From: Taibaiella sp. | GTDB lineage: Bacteria; Bacteroidota; Bacteroidia; Chitinophagales; Chitinophagaceae | Length of the DNA: 22,948 bases | Assembly (NCBI GenBank): GCA_019454705.1 | Contig: JACFNS010000003.1 | Coordinates: 1-22,948 of the forward strand | Direction of reading: 5' to 3' | In this document: positions 1-7,454 of the stretch, piece after piece | Layout: each line of letters begins with the position of its first letter | How positions within the stretch are numbered: the stretch's first letter is position 1 | The notes under the pieces: generated by a model | The model's input: the letters and a program-made list of their open reading frames with translations, nothing else | Told to the model about the DNA's origin: nothing | Database searches by the model: none | Program-made: the position numbers and the translations under genes

Positions 1-446
1 ATAGTATAATTTTTTCTTTCCAGAATCTTGATGAGCGGGAATGGAACAAAACTATTGACCAGCAACAGGGTGTCACCGTTTTTTAGTTCGTTCAAGGCTT
101 TCATTATCCTGTTAAAAGGATCATTGCCATTTACCAGGTCTTCCCTTACGTCCAGAACGACATCGAAAGGTAAATTGCCTTTGTTTGACTGCTTATCATC
201 TTTCATGCAGATATCACCACACTGCAGGTCGAAACCTAAAGGACGTAGTTTTTCTGCAAAACATTCGATGCTGCACTTGCCTATCTTCGCAGCCTCAGAC
301 ACTGTAACCCTGCCGGCCAGTATTTTTCTCAATATCGGGTTGCGAAGTTTATTGAAATGCGGGTTGATGGAGGCAATGGCCTCAATAGCATCCGCATTAG
401 CTTTAATTATGGTAGATATTTTCGTCTCCGGTAGTATCGTTATCAT
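1..446 (-). CDS. DUF1858-DUF2249 domain protein, 3' end cut by window edge
   Basis: Translating the minus strand from the ATG at 446 gives an open frame of 148 codons with no stop before the left edge, so the C-terminus is missing. Residues about 1-70 (starting MITILPETKISTIIKAN, with a run of predicted helices and NPHFNKLRNPILRK) look like the DUF1858 helical domain. Residues about 90-148 (PFDVVLDVRED, then GDTLLLVNSFVPFPLIKIL) look like DUF2249, a small TusA-like fold found beside denitrification and NO-detoxification genes. The gene lies 48 bp downstream of ric on the same strand and is probably the last known member of that operon. A GTG directly before the ATG is an alternative start. 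The biochemical role of these domains is not established. The plus-strand frame over the same bases (28-474) is a shadow. Confidence 0.8.
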   Translation of the reverse strand, partial: MITILPETKISTIIKANADAIEAIASINPHFNKLRNPILRKILAGRVTVSEAAKIGKCSIECFAEKLRPLGFDLQCGDICMKDDKQSNKGNLPFDVVLDVREDLVNGNDPFNRIMKALNELKNGDTLLLVNSFVPFPLIKILERKNYT

Positions 447-494
447 CACATCATCATTTAGAAAAAATAGATAGGGTTTACAGGAAAGCAATCA

Positions 495-1418
495 TCACCT
501 TTCCATTTCTAATGCTTTGGGGAAGAGAATGTTATTCTCCAGATGTATATGCGTATGCAAGTCCGATTCAAATTCAGTCAACTTGTGCATCAACAACCCC
601 ACGCTGTTACAAGCACCTGCCGGTTTAGTAAAGTCATTAGTCAATTCCCTGAGGTCGCGCAGGATTTCGCCCGCTACCTCGTGGTCGCGCTCCATCACCC
701 ATATCGGGTCCTGTACGGTGCCAAAGCCTTTGTCGGTTGCTGCATTGGCTTCCAGGCTTTTTATGTACGGAAACAGCACTTGTTCTTCCTTCTTCATATG
801 CGTAGTCAGCTCGCAAACCAGTTCTCGTACCTTTTTATTCACTTCCTGCAGGTAAGGCATGTTACGCCCGTGATGTGAGGCTACTTTGTCTGATAGGTCT
901 TTTATCACCGGCCCGTGTTCATTTACATAACCATGATGAACAGTAACAATATAATCTGCCAGGAATGAAGGTTTCCAGGATGCGAAATCGTGTTGCGCCT
1001 GTGTTTTTGTTTCTGCGAATTTCAGCTCGTCTTTCACCCTTACTACTTCCAGCCCTTTCTCAAGACAGGATTCTTCCAGTGTTTTTTTGCCGCCACAGCA
1101 AAAGTCAATACCGAATATTTTAAAGACCTCTGCCTTTCTCATGTCTTTAGCGGCTATTTCGCCGAGGGTTTGCTGGCCCGCTTTTTCATCATTTTTTCTT
1201 ATCTCTACTTCCCATATTTCGGGCCCGTTGGCCAGATATGTCCACGAGAAACAATTACCACGCTCGCCCAGCAGCTGGTAGTATAGCGGTTTTGGGTCGT
1301 GGTCGTTATGGATTACAATAGCCTCGCCTGAGCCTATCCTGTCGAATGCGTTAAAGATAGAAGGGTGTTTCATCCTCGGCTCAATGACTGTAACGTCAAT
1401 AAAGTTTTGTTCATTCAT
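495..1418 (-). CDS. ric: Iron-sulfur cluster repair di-iron protein (RIC/YtfE/ScdA family) with N-terminal DUF2249
   Basis: The 307-aa protein has three parts. Residues about 8-75 are a DUF2249 domain (FDRIGSGEAIVIHNDHDPKP). Residues about 80-130 are a ScdA_N-type segment with the signature FGIDFCCGG (residues 102-110). Residues about 150-300 are a hemerythrin-like four-helix bundle rich in His and Glu (H161/H162, H207 with E211/E212, H246, H288-H292 with E294). RIC proteins are cytoplasmic di-iron proteins that help restore Fe-S clusters damaged by NO or oxidants. The DUF2249 fusion makes it longer than plain YtfE (about 220 aa). Its ATG at 1418 overlaps the end of the upstream membrane-protein gene by 8 bp, so the two are co-transcribed and probably translationally coupled. 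Family assignment is firm; the exact physiological target is inferred. Confidence 0.92.
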   Translation of the reverse strand: MNEQNFIDVTVIEPRMKHPSIFNAFDRIGSGEAIVIHNDHDPKPLYYQLLGERGNCFSWTYLANGPEIWEVEIRKNDEKAGQQTLGEIAAKDMRKAEVFKIFGIDFCCGGKKTLEESCLEKGLEVVRVKDELKFAETKTQAQHDFASWKPSFLADYIVTVHHGYVNEHGPVIKDLSDKVASHHGRNMPYLQEVNKKVRELVCELTTHMKKEEQVLFPYIKSLEANAATDKGFGTVQDPIWVMERDHEVAGEILRDLRELTNDFTKPAGACNSVGLLMHKLTEFESDLHTHIHLENNILFPKALEMER

Positions 1419-2712
1419 ATTTATTATAGTTTTTACGTTGAAGAATTGTTGTTTGTATTTGTTGCGGGTTAATTGCAGTTCTCCCGATTTTCTTTGTTGA
1501 ATAATAAGCGATAGCCATCATGGCTGAACCAACCACCAACCATGCACCCGTGCCCCACAGCAGCCAATTGTAATTACTGCTGTTGGTCATGAACATAACG
1601 CCGGTACCCTGCATAAACAGCACCAGCTCGTTAACTACTACAGCCACAGCAAATACATACGCAGCCGTTATTGATTTCTTATTTAACTGCATATAGCCGC
1701 CATATAATAAGTGAGCTACAATGTATAGGGACACAAAGCCCAGTAATACCAGGTGCAGGAAGGCGATAATCATAGGTCGGTTGGCAAATACCAGTTGTCC
1801 AAGTGACGGGAATATGGTAAAGGCCTGCATCACCATCTTCAGTACAAAGGCGGAAATAGCTGTTAGGCCTATAAGTTTAATTACAGTAATGTTTTTTTTG
1901 AATACAGGCCGCAAAGACCAGGCTGTAACCAGGAAGTATATAGTACATACCGCCAGCGACACACTACCGACCACTGCTAAGACCCTGTATAAGTTGTTGG
2001 GGTAATGCCACAGGTAATTAAGGAACATAGAAGGAGCAACTGTGAAGTTGAGTATATGGGCAAACCTGTATGACATCTTCAGTTGGTCCTTGTTCATCAG
2101 GTGTTCAATACGGTTGAAGGCAAGGGCCATTATTGCCAATGTAAAGAAGCCGTTATACTGCAGGTGCAGGTAGGTATAAATTGAATCCCTGTACAGGAAT
2201 GCGTTGCCTGATTTTGAAGCCAGCAAATATGCCAATGTAAACGGACCGCCTGAGGAAACAACGAGGTAGGTAATCGCGGATATAGATAACAATTTAACCG
2301 TGCGGCTGTTTTTAGTTTTCAACAAGTCTTTGATAAATACATAACTGTAACCGTAGGTAACGAAAATGAACAGTGTAGAAAAAAGGATAGAGTAGAAACC
2401 ATACCCCTGTACGGGAAAACTGATGAGCATACCCACTGCATTCAGGAGTATGCCTGCCAACAGCCAATTGTATATCGGTTTTCGGTTCCTGCTCACAGGC
2501 AATACTTCATATGTAAGCAGGGTAAGCAATGCCAGCGTTACCCAGCCGCCAAATGCATAATGCGAGTGTGCGTGGAGGGTATATTTGAAGTCAATAAACG
2601 GGATGGAGAATACAATTTTGCTGCGCAGCACGAAACCCAGAACGGCTACTATCACCAGGTTTATTAGCGCTACTCCTATCCAGAATTTTTTTGACTTTCT
2701 ACTGTTGTGCAT
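1411..2712 (-). CDS. Multi-pass membrane protein, heme-copper-oxidase-like histidine pattern, NO-linked
   Basis: The 433-aa protein has about 12 predicted membrane helices. Conserved-looking histidines lie in or next to helices: H47/H49/H51 (LHAHSHYAFGGW), H183 (YLHLQYNGFF), H236 (LWHYPNN), H320 and H334 (AFLHLVLLGF, IVAHLLYGG). Their order resembles subunit I of heme-copper oxidases and NO reductases: a low-spin heme His in helix II, a helix VI His, a helix VII His and a helix X His. A distant relationship is therefore likely, but this is inference and the paired HH of true NorB is absent. It starts 2 bp after an inverted repeat shared with two other promoters, lies downstream of the Rrf2 gene, and overlaps ric by 8 bp. 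The context suggests a role in NO or heme handling. I cannot name a characterised homologue. Confidence 0.75.
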   Translation of the reverse strand: MHNSRKSKKFWIGVALINLVIVAVLGFVLRSKIVFSIPFIDFKYTLHAHSHYAFGGWVTLALLTLLTYEVLPVSRNRKPIYNWLLAGILLNAVGMLISFPVQGYGFYSILFSTLFIFVTYGYSYVFIKDLLKTKNSRTVKLLSISAITYLVVSSGGPFTLAYLLASKSGNAFLYRDSIYTYLHLQYNGFFTLAIMALAFNRIEHLMNKDQLKMSYRFAHILNFTVAPSMFLNYLWHYPNNLYRVLAVVGSVSLAVCTIYFLVTAWSLRPVFKKNITVIKLIGLTAISAFVLKMVMQAFTIFPSLGQLVFANRPMIIAFLHLVLLGFVSLYIVAHLLYGGYMQLNKKSITAAYVFAVAVVVNELVLFMQGTGVMFMTNSSNYNWLLWGTGAWLVVGSAMMAIAYYSTKKIGRTAINPQQIQTTILQRKNYNKYE

Positions 2713-2713
2713 A

Positions 2714-2737
2714 ATAAAAGATGTTTTTGTCTTTTAT
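2714..2737. promoter_or_regulatory. Inverted repeat ATAAAAGA-N8-TCTTTTAT, candidate Rrf2/NsrR-like operator (copy 1)
   Basis: Perfect 8-bp arms separated by 8 bp sit directly before the ATG (2712) of the membrane protein-ric operon. A -7-like element on the minus strand (AAAATTTG, 2750-2743; one mismatch to TAnnTTTG) would place the transcription start near 2738, so the repeat would cover the first transcribed bases, a repressor-like position. The same 24-bp architecture recurs at 3717-3740 and 10116-10139. Operator function is inferred. Confidence 0.6.
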
Positions 2738-2751
2738 TTAAACAAATTTTT

Positions 2752-3192
2752 TTATATCCCTAATGCCTTCAAAACAAATTTTCCTTTTTTGATATTTTCA
2801 GCTAACTCTCTTATCCTCGTATCCTGCAATACTTTTTTCAGGTTTTCCCTCACGGGTTTAAACTTGTAATGAATAGGGCAGGGCTTGGTTTCTGAGCATT
2901 GTTTCAGGCCCAGCGCACAGCCGGTAAATACGTGGTCGCCATCAATGGCATAAACTATATCAATCAAGCGGGTATCCCGCTGTTCTTCTGTAATGTAGAA
3001 ACCACCATGCACCCCTTTTTTTGAGCTGACTATATCGTGGCGGCTGAGTACCTGGAGAATCTTAGCGACAAAGTGTTGAGGAGCCTCAATGTTTTGACAA
3101 ATATCATGGATGCCGATTTTTTCTTCATTTTTATATTCTGAAGCTATATAAATCGTGGCACGTATCGCGTATTCGCAGGTCTTTGAAAACAT
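2752..3192 (-). CDS. Rrf2-family transcriptional regulator, probable Fe-S/NO sensor (NsrR-like)
   Basis: The 146-aa protein has a typical Rrf2 winged helix: MFSKTCEYAIRATIYIA at the N-terminus, then PQHFVAKILQVLSRHDIVSSKKGVHGGF (written here as a region, about residues 39-65) as recognition helix and wing. Three cysteines, C92, C99 and C105, sit where IscR, NsrR and RirA bind an Fe-S cluster; the spacing C-X6-C-X5-C is one residue longer in the first gap than the usual C-X5-C-X5-C of IscR. Length matches the family. It starts 2 bp after the hemerythrin gene ends, and the following gene starts 39 bp later behind an inverted repeat that also precedes the hemerythrin gene. Autoregulation and control of the NO-defence genes is the natural reading. 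A simple NsrR, IscR or other Rrf2 role cannot be separated by sequence alone. Confidence 0.88.
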   Translation of the reverse strand: MFSKTCEYAIRATIYIASEYKNEEKIGIHDICQNIEAPQHFVAKILQVLSRHDIVSSKKGVHGGFYITEEQRDTRLIDIVYAIDGDHVFTGCALGLKQCSETKPCPIHYKFKPVRENLKKVLQDTRIRELAENIKKGKFVLKALGI

Positions 3193-3194
3193 AG

Positions 3195-3710
3195 TTATAC
3201 TGTTCTCGCCCAGAATTCGTCTTCCCAGGCAGGTTCTTTAATATCGTTATGCAATTCAGCTATTATCTCTCCGGCACTTACCAACAGGTTGCTTGCCACG
3301 TTTTGCTCAATATATGGAAACAACTCCCTTTCTTCATACCTGATATGTTCATCAAGCTTGTCAGCAAGTTGTTCTAAAACGGTATACCCGGTTGAAGTGT
3401 TATTTTCCAACTGTGCAACCAAATTATTTATTTCCCTGTGTTCATCAAGGGCTTTTTGTATCATGCTATCCTGGGGCCCAATCAATGTAAAAACATATTC
3501 TTCTTCCTGCCTGAAATGCTCTGCCAGGTGCGACTGATAGTAGAAGACAACATACGCGGTAATCCTTTTTTCATCAATGCCGTTCTTTATGCCTGTTCGT
3601 ATTTTCCAGCACAACAAAAGCCCTGAATGGTGGTCCCGCGATAAGGGGACCAGTTCGTTACTGCGTTTTATGGGTTTCCTGTCTTCCATTTCTACAAAGA
3701 TACTATACAT
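3195..3710 (-). CDS. Hemerythrin HHE domain protein
   Basis: A protein of about 165-172 aa with a single hemerythrin-like four-helix bundle. Putative di-iron ligands are the His of SRDHHSG, H and E of HFRQEEEYVF, H of DEHREI and the H/E set of DEHIRYEERELFPYI. Such soluble di-iron proteins bind O2 or NO or act in Fe-S repair. The start is uncertain: ATG at 3710 is used here, GTG at 3713 and ATG at 3689 (MEDRKPIKRS) are alternatives, and the last begins where the conserved segment starts. It follows norB closely (26 bp), but an inverted repeat at 3717-3740 lies between them, so it may have its own regulated promoter. It ends 2 bp before rrf2. No membrane segment is present. Confidence 0.85.
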   Translation of the reverse strand: MYSIFVEMEDRKPIKRSNELVPLSRDHHSGLLLCWKIRTGIKNGIDEKRITAYVVFYYQSHLAEHFRQEEEYVFTLIGPQDSMIQKALDEHREINNLVAQLENNTSTGYTVLEQLADKLDEHIRYEERELFPYIEQNVASNLLVSAGEIIAELHNDIKEPAWEDEFWARTV

Positions 3711-3716
3711 CACTCA

Positions 3717-3740
3717 ATAAAAGACAAAAACATCTTTTAT
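3717..3740. promoter_or_regulatory. Inverted repeat ATAAAAGA-N8-TCTTTTAT, candidate Rrf2/NsrR-like operator (copy 2)
   Basis: Identical arms and the same 8-bp spacer length as the copy at 2714-2737, here overlapping the norB stop codon and lying just before the hemerythrin-rrf2 gene pair. This position suggests autoregulation by the Rrf2 protein. It is AT-rich, so it is unlikely to be a norB terminator. Confidence 0.55.
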
Positions 3741-5071
3741 TTAACATCTTTTACATTACTGTTACTATCCGACATCGACTGCCAATATTGTACTACAATA
3801 ATACCCAGCCCGATGGCCACACCTGCACCCGCTACGGCAAATAGTTTCAGTACATTATTTACCGGTTCCATCATCTGCTGAAAGCTGTTGATATTCAGCG
3901 TAACACTTCTATATCCTTTTATTATGCCGGCCAGTATAAGTGACAGCCAGAAAATAAGCAGACTGGCCTGTGCCAGGTTGTACGACCTGGTAAACAGCTT
4001 TCTGCCGGTATTTATTTTTTTGTCGATATCCAGTGCGTAACCTAATACGCCAAGTAATATCATTGTGTTGATACCTATGGTAGTGCCCATAGCATGAGCG
4101 ACCGTAATATGCGTACCATGTGTATACCGGTTGACGGCAGGTATAGACATAAACAAAGCCAGTGTGAGGTTGGCAAACACCCAAAACTCTGATGCTACAA
4201 GAAACTTGTAGGGCAACAAGTGGCGAAGTTTACGCGCTTCTTCCAGTTTGTTTTTAAAACTCTGTATTATACTGATGAATATGAGCCACTCGGTCATGCT
4301 GATGATATAGGATATATGCCTGATAGCGCCATGTGCGGGCAGGTTGTATATATGGTGCCCCCAGTTGAACATAAGATTAGTAAGCCCCAGGAAGTAAAAG
4401 AAGAATGCCTTTTTGTTGAGGGCAATTGTTTTATCGCCGCTTATCATCACCATCAGGAATAGCGAAGAGCCATATATCATCTGGTTCCAGGCGCCTACCA
4501 TAGAGCCGTTGGCTTTCCATTGCACGGTAAGTTCCCGTAAGAATGATTGCCGGAACCAGCTAATCTGCCACAGGTTTTGCTCTATGAAAGTGATAAAGAA
4601 GAATAGGATGCCTGTTGACCACATCCATATATACAAGGGCTTTTTATCCGCGCATTTCAGCCATCCTTTATAATAACCAATCATCAATAATACCCAACTC
4701 AATAACAGAGGCAGGGCCAGCCATGCCGGGAATTCCCAATATTCACGTCCACCGAATTTTTTAAAGCTATAGTATATGAAGATGACCAGTATTGTAGCTA
4801 CCCAGGTAGTGATGAATGTCTTTTCGAATATACCGGTTGTAGCGTCCCTGCCAATGGTGTTTTTGTGAAAGATGATGATACACAAGGTAGCCGCGCTAAT
4901 GATGAAGAATAATGCAGCGGAAGTATGCATGGGCCGCAACTGGTAAAAAGGCAGATACTTGTTGAATACCTCGGGGTAGAGGTAAGCCCATGAGGAAAAT
5001 AAACCGAATACCAGCGTAGCCAGCAATAGCAGGAACACGAACTTGGTATATAATCGTATGTGCAGGGGCAT
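3737..5071 (-). CDS. norB: NorB-like nitric oxide reductase catalytic subunit (non-canonical active site)
   Basis: A 444-aa membrane protein with about 12 helices, directly downstream of norC (2-bp gap), of the usual NorB length. Heme-copper features: H49 in helix II (LRPMHTSAAL), H239-H240 (FNWGHHIYNL), and H318, H321 and H326 (THGTHITVAHAMG). In canonical cNOR, NO is reduced to N2O at a heme b3/non-heme iron site using a helix VI His, a nearby Glu pair, a His-His pair, and H-x-H in helix X. Here helix VI reads QWKANGSMVGAWNQMIYG, with no His and N196-Q197 near the expected second Glu; helix X reads H326-A-M328, with Met in place of the second His. It is therefore a divergent member of the superfamily. 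NO reductase is the best call from the norC partner and the neighbours, but its reaction is not certain. Confidence 0.75.
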   Translation of the reverse strand: MPLHIRLYTKFVFLLLLATLVFGLFSSWAYLYPEVFNKYLPFYQLRPMHTSAALFFIISAATLCIIIFHKNTIGRDATTGIFEKTFITTWVATILVIFIYYSFKKFGGREYWEFPAWLALPLLLSWVLLMIGYYKGWLKCADKKPLYIWMWSTGILFFFITFIEQNLWQISWFRQSFLRELTVQWKANGSMVGAWNQMIYGSSLFLMVMISGDKTIALNKKAFFFYFLGLTNLMFNWGHHIYNLPAHGAIRHISYIISMTEWLIFISIIQSFKNKLEEARKLRHLLPYKFLVASEFWVFANLTLALFMSIPAVNRYTHGTHITVAHAMGTTIGINTMILLGVLGYALDIDKKINTGRKLFTRSYNLAQASLLIFWLSLILAGIIKGYRSVTLNINSFQQMMEPVNNVLKLFAVAGAGVAIGLGIIVVQYWQSMSDSNSNVKDVK

Positions 5072-5073
5072 GT

Positions 5074-5481
5074 TTATTTATCTATAATGTAGGTTCCTGA
5101 CCAATGGACAGCTTCCGCTGGTACCTGCGATACACCGCTTTTGTCCACCCACTCCAGGAAGTCTATAATGCGGTACACTTCATCGTCTGTCATATTAAAC
5201 GCAGGCATTCTGCCCGTACCGTGTTTTATAAATGTGTACATGTATGGTTTGCCTTTAGTGCTGTCCCGGGCAATGTTCGTAAGGTCGGGCCCCATGTAGC
5301 CGCCCAGTCCGTATAGCTGATGGCAACTCTGGCAGTTGTTTTGCTGCCACAGGTTCCAGCCTTCTGTTACAGCAGGATGAATATTTTCGGTGGTTTTTGC
5401 TTCCTCATCGCAATACAGGTACACCCAACCCGTGTATAGGCAAAACGACGTAAATAATATTCCCCAGACCAGTCTTAACAT
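5074..5481 (-). CDS. norC: NorC-like membrane-anchored c-type cytochrome
   Basis: A 135-aa protein: one N-terminal membrane helix (about residues 3-23, no cleavage needed), then a single cytochrome c domain facing the periplasm. It has a C50-Q-S-C53-H54 heme-binding motif and a likely axial Met (M93 in GRMPAFN). The segment YGLGGYMGPDLTN is typical of NorC. It would pass electrons to NorB. The ATG at 5481 is preceded by an FNR-like site centred 57.5 bp upstream and by a -7-like element. The gene heads the norCB transcript and overlaps nothing upstream. Family assignment is good; the electron partner follows from the 2-bp spacing to norB. Confidence 0.9.
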   Translation of the reverse strand: MLRLVWGILFTSFCLYTGWVYLYCDEEAKTTENIHPAVTEGWNLWQQNNCQSCHQLYGLGGYMGPDLTNIARDSTKGKPYMYTFIKHGTGRMPAFNMTDDEVYRIIDFLEWVDKSGVSQVPAEAVHWSGTYIIDK

Positions 5482-5501
5482 TCCTGTAACATGTAAGGCT
5501 G

Positions 5502-5545
5502 TAAAAATATAAATGCCAATTGCCTTAAAAGATGATAATCATCAT
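5502..5545 (-). promoter_or_regulatory. norC promoter: FNR-like site (5532-5545) plus -7-like element (5509-5502)
   Basis: The palindrome ATGAT-AATC-ATCAT (plus-strand reading) at 5532-5545 matches the Crp/Fnr-type layout TTGAT-N4-ATCAA in its inner bases. Its centre (5538.5) is 29.5 bp upstream of the first base of TATTTTTA (5509-5502, minus strand), which is TAnnTTTG with one mismatch. The inferred start is near 5497, placing the site near -41.5. The same spacing is found at four other promoters in this window. Confidence 0.65.
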
Positions 5546-5568
5546 GTTTGATGTTGACAAGGCGCATG

Positions 5569-7347
5569 TTAGTTATTAGCAACAGGTATCAATACAGCCT
5601 GTAGTTCTTTTTCGGCAATGCATAAATCATTTTGCATGGATTGAATAAACTGTTGCGCCAGCTTTTGATAGTATGTAATGCCTTCCTGCAGGTTCGCTTT
5701 GAATGAATTAAGGTATTTGCTCCGTTTTGCGTTCAGGTTTATTTCACTTGCAGCATCTTTCAGGTAGGTGATATATAACTGCAGTTCGTTTACAAACATA
5801 TGAGGACGGGGCAACGTGTTCAAGATATTCTTTCTGCCATAAATATGTCCCACCATTTCAGTTAGCGAAAAAATGCCGGAAAAATAGGCCAGGTTAGGCC
5901 CCGGGCATATGGTTACAGCATTCAGGTTATGCGGAACGGGTATCTCTTCTTTGAGCAAAGCAGGTGCCGTCAACCCTTCGCACAGGCAGTCTTTTTCTAT
6001 TATTTTATTATACTCAGTATTGTATTGTTCGTCCGGAAGGTCTTGTTCCTTCAGTTGTTTTATTTTCAGATGTTGGTACAGGCGCGATGCTGTGCAGATG
6101 GGTTCTGCCGTAAACTCGGTGTTGGACACCAGCATTTTTTTGTAACAGGGGCTGCCCGGCCTGCCTTTGTCAATACGTTCTTGCCGTTGTCGTTCGGCGG
6201 TACTTTTCCTGAAATTGTTGAAAGGGACTCCCAACGGCGATGCATGGCTGAGGTAATAATCGTCTTTTTCAGCAGTAGCCAGTTGTCCTATTGTTTGTTC
6301 ATCTACGCTGGTGGCTTCCGGCACCAGCAGGAAAGGGCTGCCCCAACCCGTACGGTCCAGGTGGTAATGTTTTATGAGGAATTCCTGTTCTTCAGCTGTG
6401 CCTATACCCCCCTGTACCGTTATTTTTAACCCGGGACATTCAGTAAAGGCTGCTATGCCCTTATTGTGTTGACTTTGGAGGCAGAGTTCATATAGCTCTG
6501 CTGTAAGTGAATTACGGTTGATTTTAAATTCCTCGAGTATGGGGCCCAGCAAGAGGCCATCAGTAGCAAAGGCATGCCCGCCACAATTCAGGCCCGATTC
6601 GATTCTGAATTCTGATACCCAGATACCTTTTTTTGCCAGTATTTTTCCCTGTACCAGGGCGGAGCGATAGTCACTCACTTTCAATATCACTTTCTTTCTG
6701 AGCTTTCCCTCCTCGTTGGGGAAGAAATCTTTAAACTGCTCGAGATATGCATACAGCCTTGGGTTATAACCTGCCGAGATAATAACTGATGATGTGAGCT
6801 TGCTATTGGCAAACCCCCGCAGCGCTGCCAATGCGTCAGAAAACTCCTGTGCAAGGGGTTGCCCGCTTTTATCGTGGTTCAGCTTATCGACCTTGGCCAT
6901 GATGTTTACATCTATACTACCGGGTGTCACGGCATTTCTCAGTTCTTCTTCAATACGGAGCCGATGTGCCTGGTCATGTATTTGTGGTAGTTGCCTGTAC
7001 TTTTGTTTTAAAGCTGAGTCTTCAGGCAATAGTTCAAAATATTTATCCAGCTCGCTATTCTCACCAAATGATTGTTCTTTCAGCCGTGCAATCTGCAAGG
7101 TGACAATATCATGGATGACATCCAGGTAAGCGGTTATTCGCCTGGCCCTTGCGTCGTGCTCCTGTTTTTCAATGGGTTTGTAAATAATGCCATTGTTCCG
7201 GCAATGATGCTCCCGCATTAATTCCAGCAGTTCATCGTCCATGATGGACATTACCGATGAAATTCCAAATTGTGCAACCTTTACAGGTGTATCTATTGAG
7301 TACCCCAGTCCCAATACCGGGATATGAAATGTATGTAGTTCAGACAT
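5569..7347 (-). CDS. Uncharacterised conserved-looking cysteine-rich protein, possibly TIM-barrel flavoenzyme-like
   Basis: A 592-aa soluble protein without signal peptide or membrane helix. The N-terminus (HIPVLGLGYSIDTPVKVAQ) and later segments ESGLNCGGHAFATDG (residues 250-264), VQGGIGTAEEQ (311-321) and GWGSPFLLVPEAT (334-346) recall nitronate-monooxygenase/2-nitropropane-dioxygenase-like FMN TIM barrels. This resemblance is weak and is inference only. Cysteines cluster in the C-terminal half: C401, C418, C454-L-C456 (DCLCEGL) and C481 (CPGPN). They could bind a metal or Fe-S cluster. The last 70 residues are predicted helical. It has its own promoter with an FNR-like site at 7415-7428, is divergent from the thioesterase operon, and ends 87 bp before norC on the same strand, so it probably belongs to the same low-oxygen or NO response. 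I do not recognise a characterised homologue. Confidence 0.7.
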   Translation of the reverse strand: MSELHTFHIPVLGLGYSIDTPVKVAQFGISSVMSIMDDELLELMREHHCRNNGIIYKPIEKQEHDARARRITAYLDVIHDIVTLQIARLKEQSFGENSELDKYFELLPEDSALKQKYRQLPQIHDQAHRLRIEEELRNAVTPGSIDVNIMAKVDKLNHDKSGQPLAQEFSDALAALRGFANSKLTSSVIISAGYNPRLYAYLEQFKDFFPNEEGKLRKKVILKVSDYRSALVQGKILAKKGIWVSEFRIESGLNCGGHAFATDGLLLGPILEEFKINRNSLTAELYELCLQSQHNKGIAAFTECPGLKITVQGGIGTAEEQEFLIKHYHLDRTGWGSPFLLVPEATSVDEQTIGQLATAEKDDYYLSHASPLGVPFNNFRKSTAERQRQERIDKGRPGSPCYKKMLVSNTEFTAEPICTASRLYQHLKIKQLKEQDLPDEQYNTEYNKIIEKDCLCEGLTAPALLKEEIPVPHNLNAVTICPGPNLAYFSGIFSLTEMVGHIYGRKNILNTLPRPHMFVNELQLYITYLKDAASEINLNAKRSKYLNSFKANLQEGITYYQKLAQQFIQSMQNDLCIAEKELQAVLIPVANN

Positions 7348-7384
7348 AATTATGTAGAGATATTAAATGCGATAAGGCGGGTAG

Positions 7385-7428
7385 CAAAGTTGGCTTTATT
7401 TATCTGCCTTCATAATGATTATTATCAT
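7385..7428 (-). promoter_or_regulatory. Promoter of the 592-aa gene: FNR-like site (7415-7428) plus -7-like element (7392-7385)
   Basis: ATGAT-TATT-ATCAT at 7415-7428 is a perfect 5-bp palindrome with 4-bp spacer. Its centre (7421.5) lies exactly 29.5 bp before the first base of CAACTTTG (7392-7385, minus strand), one mismatch from TAnnTTTG. The predicted start is near 7380, giving a leader of about 33 nt to the ATG at 7347. Confidence 0.7.
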
Positions 7429-7454
7429 CTTTCTGTTTTTTAGTTGCTTAAAAC

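Noticed and set aside
440..460. TCATCACATCATCAT string near the left-edge gene start
   Set aside because: Simple ATC/ATG repetition without the N4-spaced palindrome or promoter geometry.
28..474. Plus-strand open frame of 148 codons
   Set aside because: Shadow of the minus-strand DUF1858-DUF2249 gene, whose translation has clear domain sense.
2714..3740. The ATAAAAGA/TCTTTTAT repeats as transcription terminators
   Set aside because: Stems are only A/T plus one G-C pair and a third copy lies in a divergent promoter region, which fits operators instead.
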